Source of the DNA: Beroe forskalii
Lineage: Eukaryota > Ctenophora > Nuda > Beroida > Beroidae
Direction of reading: 5' to 3'
Length of the DNA stretch: 64,000 bases
Assembly: GCA_011033025.1 (NCBI GenBank)
Contig: WFMF01000368.1
Coordinates: 114,396-178,395, forward strand
The notes beneath the pieces were generated by a model. That model searched no databases and was not told the origin of the DNA. It was given only the letters and a program-made list of their open reading frames with translations. Shown here in pieces: positions 45,919-55,548 of this stretch; position 1 is the stretch's first letter; every line of letters begins with the position of its first letter. Both the position numbers and the translations under genes were made by a program.

Positions 45919-48284
45919 AAGCACCTGCCCTCATCAGAAAATCATGTGATCAACTCCCCAAACACCTGCCCTAATCAGAAATCATGCGATCAACTCCCCA
46001 AACACATGCCCTCATCAGAAAATCATGCGATCAACTCCCCAAACACCTGCCCTAATCAGAAATCATGCGATCAACTCCCCAAACACCTGCCCTCATCAGA
46101 AAATCATGCGATCACCTCCACAAACACCTGCCCTCATCAGAAAATCATGCAATCAACTCCCCAGACACCTGCCCTCATCAGAAAATTATGCAATCAACTC
46201 CCCAAACACCTGCCCTCATTAGAAAATCGTGCGATCAACTCCCCAAACACCTGCCCTCATCAGAAAATCATGCGATCAACTCCCCAAACACCTGCCCTCA
46301 TCAGAAAATCATGCGATCAACTCCCCAAACACCTGCCCTCATTAGAAAATCATGCGATCACCTCCACAAACACCTGCCCTCATCAGAAAATTATGCGATC
46401 AACTCCCCAAACACCTGCCCTCATCAGAAAATCATGCGATCAACTCCCCAAACACCTGCCCTCATCAGAAAATTATGCGATCAACTCCCCAAACACCTGC
46501 CCTCATTAGAAAATATGCAATCAACTCCCCAAACACCTGCCTTCATTAGAAAATCATGCGATCAACTCCCCAAACACCTGCCCTCATTAGAAAATCATGC
46601 GATCAACTCCCCAAACACCTGCCCTCATCAGAAAATCATGCGATCACCTCCACAAACACCTGCCCTCATTAGAAAATCATGCGATCAACTCCCCAAACAC
46701 CTGCCCTCATCAGAAAATCGTGCGATCAACTCCCCAAACACCTGCCCTCATCAGAAAATCATGCGATCAACTCCCCAAACACATGCCCTCATCAGAAAAT
46801 CATGCGATCAACTCCCCAAACACCTGCCCTCATTAGAAAATCATGCGATCAACTCCCCAAACACCTGCCCTCATCAGAAAATCATGCGATCAACTCCCCA
46901 AACACCTGCCCTCATCAGAAAATCGTGCGATCAACTCCCCAAACACCTGCCCTCATCAGAAAATCATGCGATCAACTCCCCAAACACCTGCCCTCATTAG
47001 AAAATCATGCGATCAACTCCCCAAACACCTGCCCTCATCAGAAAATCATGCGATCACCTCCCCAAACACCTGCCCTCATCAGAAAATCATTCGATCAACT
47101 CCCCAAACACATGCCCTCATCAGAAAATCGTGCGATCAACTCCCCAAACACCTGCCCTCATCAGAAAATCATGCGATCAACTCCCCAAACACCTGCCCTC
47201 ATTAGAAAATCATGCGATCAACTCCCCAAACACCTGCCCTCATCAGAAAATCATGCGATCAACTCCCCAAACACCTGCCCTCATTAGAAAATCATGCGAT
47301 CAACTCCCCAAACACCTGCCCTCATCAGAAAATCATGCGATCAACTTCCCAAACACATGCCTTCATCAGAAAATCATGCGATCAACTCCCCAAACACCTG
47401 CCCTCATTAGAAAATCATGCGATCAACTCCCCAAACACCTGCCCTCATCAGAAAATCATGCGATCACCTCCCCAAACACCTGCCCTCATCAGAAAATCAT
47501 TCGATCAACTCCCAAACACATGCCCTCATCAGAAAATCGTGCGATCAACTCCCCAAACACCTGCCCTCATCAGAAAATCATGCGATCAACTCCCAAACAC
47601 CTGCCCTCATTAGAAAATCATGCGATCAACTCCCCCAAACACCTGCCTCATCAGAAAATCATGCGATCAACTCCCCAAACACCTGCCCTCATTAGAAAAT
47701 CATGCGATCAACTCCCCAAACACCTGCCCTCATCAGAAAATCATGCGATCAACTCCCCAAACACCTGCCCTCATCAGAAAATCATGCGATCAAATCCCCA
47801 AACACCTGCCCTCATCAGAAAATCATGCGATCAACTCCCCAAACACCTGCCCTCATCAGAAAATCATGCAATCAACTCCCCAAACACCTGCCCTCATCAG
47901 AAAATTATGCGATCACCTCCCCAAACACCTGCCCTCATCAGAAAATCATGCGATCAACTCCCAAAACACCTGCCTTCATCAGAAAATCATGCAATCAACT
48001 CCCCAAACACCTGTCCTCATCAGAAAATCATGCGATCAACTCCCGAAACACCTGCCCTCATCAGAAAATCATGCGGTCAACTCCCCAAACACATGCCTTC
48101 ATCAGAAAATCATGCGATCAACTCCCCAAACACCTGCCCTCATCAGAAAATCATGCGATCAACACCCCAAACACCTGCCCTCATCAGAAAATTATGCGAT
48201 CAACTCCCCAAACCCCCTGCCCTCATCAGAAAATCATGCGATCAACTCCCCAAACACCTGCGCTCATCAGAAAGTCAACTCCCC
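45919..48284 (+). repeat. 41-bp minisatellite in copy 2, about 57 copies
   Basis: Same unit as at 39316-40117, with common ATTAGAAA/ATCAGAAA, ACCTCC/AACTCC and ACATGCCC variants. Blocks of variants recur: one ACCTCC, CATTCGATC, ACATGCCC series is seen near 47040-47120 and again near 47450-47530, showing expansion by duplication of several units at once. Confidence 0.95.
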
Positions 48285-49150
48285 ATGACCCCAAACGTTA
48301 ATGAGCCTAGGCGAGTGACATTCGGTCGCCGATGCGATAATATTCATCTTACACATCAAATCCTAAACTGGGTTTCCCATCAGCAAAGCTCATCTTAGGA
48401 GCAACATTGAACTCTAGACCAAGGTTGGAGGAGGGTTTGACGTTAGCGGAGGGTTTCATGGGCACAAGAGGTACAGCACTTCTGTTATTACTGGGGAGAG
48501 GCGATTTGTTAGGATACAGGGATAAGGCATTTGTTAGGGATGGGGGATTTATTAGGGATAGGGGATTTGTAAGGATAGAGGATTGTTAGGGATAGGAAAT
48601 TTTTTAAAGATAGATGATTAGTAAGGATAGGGGATTTTTTAAAGATAGGGGATCTGTTAAGGATAGGTAATTTGTTAGGGATAGGGGATTTGTTAGGGAT
48701 TATAGGGGAGATGTTAAAGATATGGGATTTATTAGGGATAGGGGATTTATTAGGGATACGGCATTTGTTAGGGATATGGCATTGCTATAGCAACCCTTTA
48801 ACAATGTAACAAACGTTAGAAACAGCTATATCAACCCTGTAACAATGTGACAAATGTTAGAAGCGTTAACAACCCAGTAAGAATGTTTTAATCGAGACGT
48901 TATAAACAGATGAACATTGTATTTAGTTTGTATAGTGTATACGTCAGTGAAAACAGCACATTTCTATGTTGACTTTCCATCACAGTGGATAGAAATTCTT
49001 CGTTTCTATGGAAACGAGCAAACGTAATATTTAGTATTTGGAGGTAAACGGAGAAGGCATAAGAACACGAGAAATGGAGTTAAGATGATTTTCTACACAG
49101 GGAGACAAGAAAGTTCATCAGATATTAAAAAGATATGGGGAAGAGAATTT

Positions 49151-49436
49151 CGTTACTGATCCATAGATCAAATGCCGCTTAATCACAGTTAGCTTGGTCA
49201 CAGGTATCCCAGGAGTCAGGACCACCCATTATAAACACTCGCTTATTAAATCACAAGAAAAGATGTAGTATTTTCCGCACTAGATCTCGAGGAAGAAGCT
49301 AAATCACAGTCTTACCAAAGATACACACTAAATCACGAGGCTTACCAAAGATACACACTAAATCAAGAGGTGTTACCAAAGATACACACTAAATAACGGG
49401 TGTTACCATAGAAACACACTAAATCACGAGGTATAC
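49151..49436. repeat. ~29-bp ACACTAAATCACGAGG repeat, about four copies
   Basis: From about 49310, TTACCAAAGATACACACTAA and ATCACGAGG recur four times, the last touching the 3' edge of the dynamin coding exon. The part before 49300 is unique. Confidence 0.75.
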
Positions 49437-49533
49437 TCACGAGGCACTGGCAGCTGGCGAGGGAGCCGCTCTCCCAGCCCCCCCTCCTCCTGGTCTCATG
49501 GGCAGGTCCGGGGGAGGACGGGCAGCTGAGGGT
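49437..49533 (-). CDS. Dnm: Dynamin last coding exon: proline-rich tail
   Basis: Minus strand; acceptor TTGATTTCAG (exon starts at 49533). In the frame set by the previous exon it reads PSAARPPPDLPMRPGGGGAG then RAAPSPAASAS and meets TGA at 49437-49439. The composition is that of the dynamin proline-rich domain, which binds SH3 proteins, though at about 31 residues it is shorter than in animal dynamins. The final bases TC|GTGAGTATA also form a strong donor, so splicing onward to a longer tail is an alternative to the stop. Confidence 0.75.
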
Positions 49534-49921
49534 CTGAAATCAACGGAGTTACTGAATCAGGAACAAATAATATGGGACTAGCGGATCTACATTGATGAGG
49601 CAGTGTGAATGATGTAAACCCTTACAACTTTTATAGATCTAAACTTCAGATAGAAACATGTCTGAGAAAATTAGCGTAAAAGAAATGGTGACATATCAAG
49701 CTCAAAAGGACACCAAAAAGAAATGATCTGCCTAACCTTTGGCTGAGAGACTGGTTGGACTCAGATTTGGGTATTCTGTCTGCGCCCAAGTTAGGGCTTG
49801 GGGATCTGGGGCAGTTAAACCATTAGATTGCTGCAAATCAGACAGGAATTCATCAGATAGCTTATTAGATTGCTGCAAATCAGACACAAAAGTAGAAAGA
49901 CTTTGGAGTAGAAAGACCCAC
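49534..49921 (-). other. Dynamin intron with a duplicated acceptor-like segment
   Basis: A 388-bp intron. On the minus strand it carries two copies of GTCTGATTTGCAGCAATCTA about 47 bp apart. Each contains an acceptor-like TTTGCAG, but neither leads to an exon in frame with the tail. Confidence 0.55.
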
Positions 49922-50079
49922 GGGCTGTGAGAGCGAGTAATAGGGGCCGGCAGTGGAGTGGAGGACGTCTTGGCTGTCACTTCTGATATGGTTTTCAGGG
50001 CGTCCTTACACGCATCGTACATCCCTATCAACTCTTCTCTTCGCTGCACCTCCTCCTGAGACTCTTCCATCAGTTCAGC
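49922..50079 (-). CDS. Dnm: Dynamin exon: end of GTPase effector domain
   Basis: Dynamin is a large GTPase that severs membrane necks. Minus strand, reading from 50079: AELMEESQEEVQRREELIGM then YDACKDALKTISEVTAKTSS and TPLPAPITRSHSP. This corresponds to the conserved LMEES(A)xxxQRRDEMLxMYxALKEAL stretch that ends the GED of metazoan dynamins, then the start of the proline-rich domain. Acceptor CTCTCCCCCAG; donor CC|GTGGGT, phase 2. The upstream exons (GTPase, middle, PH, rest of GED) are not found in the window to the right, where they should lie. Confidence 0.92.
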
Positions 50080-52634
50080 CTGGGGGAGAGTGGGTTTAGA
50101 GAGGTAGGAGGAGAGTTCATAGGGAGTTGTGGGTTGCTTGGGGAGAGTGGGTTCAGAGAGGTAGGAGGAGAGTTCATAGGGAGTTGTGGGTTGTTTGGGG
50201 AGAGTGGGTTTAGAGAGGTAGGAGGAGAGTTCATAGGGAGTTGTGGGTTGCTTGGGGAGAGAGGTGGGTTTAGAGAGAGTGGGTTTAGGAGGAGAGTTCA
50301 TAGGGAGTTGTGGGTTGCTTGGGGGAGAGTGGGTTTAGAGAGGTAGGAGGAGAGTTCATAGGGAGTTGTGGGTTGCTTGGGGGAGAGTGGGTTTTAGGAG
50401 GGGGGAGAGTGGGTTTAGGGGAGAGGGTAGGAGGAGAGTTCATAGGGAGTTGTGGGTTGCTTGGGGGAGAGTGGGTTTAGAGAGGTAGGAGGAGAGTTCA
50501 TAGGGGGAGTTGTGGGTTGCCTGGGGAGAGTGGGTTTAGAGAGGCAGGAGGAGGAGAGTTCATAGGGAGTTGTGGGTCAGTTTGGGGAGAGTGGGTTTAG
50601 AGAGGTAGGAGGAGAGTTCATAGGGAGTTGTGGGTTGCTTGGGGGAGAGTGGGTTTAGAGAGGTAGGAGGAGGAGAGTTCATAGGGAGTTGTGGGTTGCT
50701 TGGGGGAGAGTGGGTTTAGAGAGGTAGGAGGAGAGTTCATAGGGAGTTGTGGGTTGCTTGGGGGAGAGTGGGTTTAGAGAGGTAGGAGGAGAGTTCATAG
50801 GGAGTTGTGGGTTGCTTGGGGGAGAGTGGGTTTAGAGAGGTAGGAGGAGAGTTCATAGGGGGTTGTGGGGGGTTTAGAGAGGAGGGGGAGAGTTGGGTGG
50901 GGGAGAGTGGGTAGGGAGGAGAGTTCATAGGGAGTTGTGGGTTGTTTGGGGGAGAGTGGGTTTAGAGAGGTAGAGAGGGAGGAGAGTTCATAGGGAGTTT
51001 GTGGGTTGTTTGGGGAGGAGTGGGTTTAGAGAGGGGTGGGAGGAGTGGGTTTAGAGATAGGAGGGAGTTGTGGGTTGTTTGGGGAGAGTGGGTTTAGAGA
51101 GGTAGGAGGAGAGTTCATAGGGAGTTGTGGGTTGTTTGGGGAGAGTGGGTTTAGAGAGGAAGGAGGAGAGTTCATAGGGAGTTGTGGGTTGCCTGGGGAG
51201 AGTGGGTTTAGAGAGGTAGGAGGAGAGTTCATAGGGAGTTGTGGGTTGCTTGGGGGAGAGTGGGTTCAGAGAGGTAGGAGGAGAGTTCATAGGGAGTTGT
51301 GGGTTGCTTGGGGGAGAGTGGGTTCAGAGAGGTAGGAGGAGAGTTCATAGGGAGTTGTGGGTTGCTTGGGGGAGAGTGGGTTCAGAGGTAGGAGGAGAGT
51401 TCATAGGAGTTGCTTGGGGGTTGGTTGGGGGAGAGTGGGTTTAGAGAGGTAGGAGGAGAGTTCATAGGAGTTGTGGGTTGCTTTGGGAGAGTGGGTTTAG
51501 AGAGGTAGGAGGAGAGTTCATAGGGAGTTGTGGGTTGCTTGGGGGAGAGTGGGTTTAGAGAGGTAGGAGGAGAGTTCATAGGGAGTTGTGGGTTGCTTGG
51601 GGAGAGGTGGTTTAGAGAGGTAGGAGGAGAGTTCATAGGGAGTTGTGGGTTGCCTGGGGGAGAGTGGGTTTAGAGAGGTAGGAGGAGAGTTCATAGGGAG
51701 TTGTGGGTTGCTTGGGGGAGAGTGGGTTTAGAGAGGTAGGAGGAGAGTTCATAGGGAGTTGTGGGTTGCTTGGGGAGAGTGGGTTTAGAGAGGTGGGAGG
51801 AGAGTTCATAGGGAGTTGTGGGTTGCAGGAGAGTGGGTTTAGAGAGGTAGGAGGAGAGTTCATAGGGAGTTGTGGGTTGCTTGGGGAGGTGGGTTTAGAG
51901 AGGTAGGAGGAGAGTTCATAGGGAGTTGTGGGTTGCTTGGGGAGAGTGGGTTTAGAGAGAGGTGGAGGAGTTCATAGGGAGTTGTGGGTTGCCTGGGAGA
52001 GTGGGTTTAGAGAGTGGGAGGAGTTCATAGGGAGTTGTGGGTTGCTTGGGGAGAGTGGGTTTAGAGAGTAGGAGGAGAGTTCATAGGGAGTTGTGGGTTG
52101 CTTGGGGAGAGTGGGTTTAGAGGTAGGAGGAGAGTTCATAGGGGTTGTGGGTTGCTTGGGGAGAGTGGGTTTAGAGAGGGAGGAGAGTTCATAGGAGTTG
52201 TGGGTTGCCTGGGGAGAGTGGGTTTAGAGAGGTAGGAGGAGAGTTCATAGGGAGTTGTGGGTTGCCTGGGGAGAGTGGGTTTAGAGTGGGAGGAGAGTTC
52301 ATAAGGGTTGTGGGTTGCCTGGAGAGTGGGTTCAGAGAGGTGGGAGGAGAGTTCATAGGGAGTTGCGGGTTGCTTGGGGAGAGTGGGTTCAGAGAGGTAG
52401 GGAGAGTTCATAGGGAGTTGTGGGTTGCTTGGGGAGAGTGGGTTAGAGAGGTAGGAGGAGAGTTCATAGGGAGTTGTGGGTTGCTTGGGGAGAGTGGGTT
52501 TAGAGGTAGGAGGAGAGTTCATAGGAGTTGTGGGTTGCCTGGGGAGAGTGGGTTTAGAGAGGTAGGAGGAGAGTTCATAGGGAGTTGTGGGTTGCTTGGA
52601 GGAGTGGGTTTAGAGGTGGGAGGAGAGTTCATAG
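50080..52634 (-). repeat. 58-bp minisatellite that ends in the dynamin 3' splice site
   Basis: About 44 units. On the minus strand they contain CTCTAAACCCACTCTCCCC, CAAGCAACCCACAACTCCC, TATGAACTCTCCTCC and TACCTC. The unit nearest the gene reads CTCTAAACCCACTCTCCCCC and then AG, and is the acceptor of exon 49922-50079. In the other units the corresponding position is CCCCAAG, CCCCAGG or CCTGG-type. Units lose homogeneity and length toward 52.6 kb. Long frames on both strands here are repeat artefacts. Confidence 0.95.
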
Positions 52635-53555
52635 CTAAAACTTGGGCTCTAAAACTTGGGCTCTAAAAGTTGGGTCCTAAAACTTGGGCTCTAAAACTTG
52701 GGCTCTAAAACTTGGTTCTAAAACTTGGGTTCCAAAACTTGGGTTCTAAAACTTGGGCTCTAAAACTTGGGCTCTAAAGCGATGGCTCAAAACTTGGGCT
52801 CTAAAACTTGGGCTCTAAAACTTGGGTCCTAAAACTTGGGCTCTAAAACTTGGGTTCTTAAACTTGGGCTCTAAAACTTGGACTCTAAAGCGATGGCTCT
52901 AAAACTTGGGTTCTAAAACTTGGGCTCTTAAACTTGGGTTGTAAAACTTGGGCTCTAAAACTTGGGCTCTAAAGCGATGGCTCTAAAACTTGGGCTCTAA
53001 AACTTGGGTTTTAAAACTTGGCTCTAAAACTTGGCTCTAAAACTTGGGTTCCAAAACTTGGGCTCTAAAACTTTGGCTCTTAAACTTGGGTTCTAAAAGT
53101 TGGGTTCTAAAACTTGGGATCTTAAACGTGGGCTCTAAAACTTGTGTTTCTAAAAGTTGGGTTTTAAAACTTGGGCTCTAAAACTTGGGTTCTAAAACTT
53201 GGGCTCTAAAACTTTGGTTCTCAAACTTGGGTTCTAAAACTTGGGCTCTTAAACTTGGGTTGTAAAACTTGGGCTCTAAAACTTGGGCTCTAAAACTTGA
53301 GTTCTAAAACTTGGGTTCTAAAACTTGGGCTCTAAAACTTGGGTTCCAAAACTTGGGCTCTAAAACTTTGGCTCTTAAACTTGGGTTCTAAAAGTTGGGT
53401 TCTAAAACTTGGGATCTTAAACGTGGGCTCTAAAACTTGTGTTTCTAAAAGTTGGGTTTTAAAACTTGGGCTCTAAAACTTGGGCCCTAAAACTTGGGCT
53501 CTAAAACTTGGGTTCTAAATCTTGGGCTCTAAAACTTGGGTTCTAACTTCTAAAA
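52635..53555. repeat. 14-bp CTAAAACTTGGGCT minisatellite, about 60 copies
   Basis: Units of CTCTAAAACTTGGG with GGGCTC/GGGTTC variants. A rarer unit AAAGCGATGGCTC recurs near 52777, 52888 and 52972. A block of about 310 bp (from CCAAAACTTGGGCTC near 53050) is repeated near 53345. Confidence 0.93.
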
Positions 53556-53811
53556 CTTGAGCTCTTGAGAGGGTTCTAGAGAGGTTTTTATTTATTTCTT
53601 CTTTTATATCTCAATTCGTCGGGAAGCTTGCCTTGGGGCGCATAAGGCGGCATAATATATCCTTTGTCAAAGAATTTTAAAGAACAAGTCACAAGATTCG
53701 TTTTAAAATCCGCAACTCCCCTGGTAGGGAGCATTTGTTGCATATTGCTGCAGCAATGTAAGTATCTATCTAAGTTGCGTTATACGGTAACCACTTCATA
53801 ATAGATATAGA
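53556..53811. other. Short unique spacer
   Basis: Unique sequence between the minisatellite and the fold-back. TTGCGTTATACGGTAACCAC near 53776 resembles 2403-2425. Confidence 0.4.
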
Positions 53812-54092
53812 ATATTTTTTCCCAAAACCAAAAAGGATTTGGTTGTGATGGTCCGCGGCGGTTTTAAGGCGTTCTTTACTGTAAAACCCATGATATGAGA
53901 AAGAACGCGACGGTTAAAACTGCTGCAACGTCACAATATACAGCATTCACGCAACATTAATGCATCAAGAAAGTGCCGTTGCGGCAGTTTCAACCGTCGC
54001 GTTCTTTCTCATATCATGGGTTTTACAGTAAAGAACGCCTTAAACCGCCGCGGACCATCACAACCAAATCCTTTTGGTTTTGGGAAAAAATA
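53812..54092. repeat. Long fold-back, ~115-bp arms
   Basis: The arm at 53812-53930 (CCCAAAACCAAAAAGGATTT ... GAACGCGACGGTT) is matched by its inverse at about 53977-54092, with only a handful of mismatches and one-base indels. The loop is about 46 nt. Transcribed, it would form a near-perfect 115-bp hairpin. No open frame; probably a fold-back transposon or a young inverted duplication. Confidence 0.93.
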
Positions 54093-55310
54093 TCACCCTT
54101 TTTCTGTGCCCAGATATTGAAATTTGGCGTCAAATCGCGCGTAAAAATTCGCGTTACCTAGCATTACTGATGACGTCACAATTACGTCATAAAATTAGAT
54201 AAGCTATCTGAGACCCATTCATTAACACAATTGGGACTATGACCGACAACATGTCCAAAGATGAAGTTCTGGGGTTGTCCCGTTCTCTCTCCACTAGCTT
54301 CACAAGTTTTGCCATTTTTTGGGATTTTTTTCGTGTCAAAGTGTTTCAAACAATCGCATATATCTCAAGGATGCTGGGGAGCTCAGAACTTTTCAACCAC
54401 ATTTTTAAAAAGATCATTAAATTTCCTTTCCACGCTAGGAGGAGCATTTTTTCCTATCTCGAAAGCTTCATACCGAAAAATTGCGTTGAAAAACGCCCAA
54501 TTTTGGGAAAATCGACATTTGAAATTCTTAGTTTTGTGACGTCATTATGACGTCATCATCGTGACGTAAAATAGTTTTTTTGGCGGGCATTTTTCGCAAG
54601 TTCTATCCTTCTACTTTCCAACGCTGGGTCGATGAGCTCTGTATCTTTACCGTTCCCGAGATATGGCCGTTTAAATAGGGTATACTTCTTGCACTAAAAG
54701 CGTCATCTCTATATGTATCAGCGTCGTAACCCTTTTAACAAGAACACCCTCAATTTTGGCCATTTTAAGTAGTTATAACTCAGCCATTTCTGAAACGAAT
54801 TGATCTCAAATTTAAACTCGAGCGCGCGCACAGCGAAGGCGCGGGAAACTCAATTTTCAATTGATTTGATCGTCGGGAAGGTTCTGTAAAAAAATTTGAA
54901 ATTTGGCGAATCCACAAAAACATATATATGGGGGTTGGTAAGCGCAGCGATGCGTACGCATCGCATGTACGATTTCAGTGCGAATAAGTTGTCATAACTT
55001 GGGCATCTTTTATCCAATCGATCTGAAATTTTGACAGTTGCACCTTTGACGTGCAACATGCGACGTAAAGATTTTGGTGGAAATCCAATTACGGGAAATT
55101 GCCCAAATTTCTTCGTGAAATGAGGGGAAATACATGAGATTTCTCTTGTTAGAATCGCCGTCCAATGCTCGCCCTCGGACCCTTCGGGTCCTCGGGCTCG
55201 CAGCTCGGGCCTTCGGCCCTCGCACTGTTAGGTTCGCCGTCCAAAGCTCGCCCTCGGGCTCGCAAACCGCCGCGGGGGGCTTGCCAGCCCCCTGATAAAC
55301 CAAATGTCAG
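54093..55310. repeat. Repeat-derived intergenic/intronic sequence
   Basis: It begins with the ACCTAGCATTACTGATGACG segment shared with 32565, has TGACGTCA at about 54538 and 54550, and ends (55150-55300) with GC-rich palindromic pieces (CTCGGACCCTTCGGGTCCTC, GGGCCTTCGGCCC, CGCCGTCCAATGCTCGCCCT twice). No exon of dynamin or thrombospondin is visible. Confidence 0.5.
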
Positions 55311-55406
55311 ACTCCTCTGAAAAAGAGGTTAGCAATCATTGATTATTTATTTGTTAATTATTTAATTGTTAATTACAGCTCATTAATTAACCGCCTAATA
55401 TCTCAG

Positions 55407-55548
55407 ATGTGACGATGACCTTGACGGGGACTCCCACCCTAACTCCGCAGACAATTGTCAGTACAGAGCTAACCCTGACCAGGCTAACGCTGATAGGGAT
55501 TGGAAGGGAGACCTCTGTGACGACTCCGTCTCATGGCCCGACTACATT
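55407..55548 (+). CDS. Thbs: Thrombospondin exon: type 3 repeat
   Basis: Acceptor CTAATATCTCAG. It reads CDDDLDGDSHPNSADNCQYR, then ANPDQANADRDWKGDLCDD and SVSWPDYI. Spaced Asp residues and paired Cys give the DxDxDGxxDxxDNC pattern of a type 3 repeat that wraps calcium. The donor ATT|GTACGG is weak but matches the phase of the next exon. Confidence 0.88.

Larger units (their letters stand above)
42664..49150 (+). repeat. Duplicated segment, copy 2
   Basis: Same order as copy 1: CCATGG array (42664-42946), unique part, fold-back (45384-45549), 41-bp array (45919-48284), GGATTTGTTAGGG tail (48500-48780). Differences are few substitutions and small indels, array copy numbers (11 against 20, 57 against 20) and a 1262-bp insertion at 44027. 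Unlike copy 1, it continues to the right into unique sequence beside the dynamin exons. Confidence 0.9.

Noticed and set aside
39235..48398. Frames up to 463 residues in the 41-bp arrays
   Set aside because: All three frames encode the same rotating period; copy number differs threefold between the two segment copies without keeping frame.
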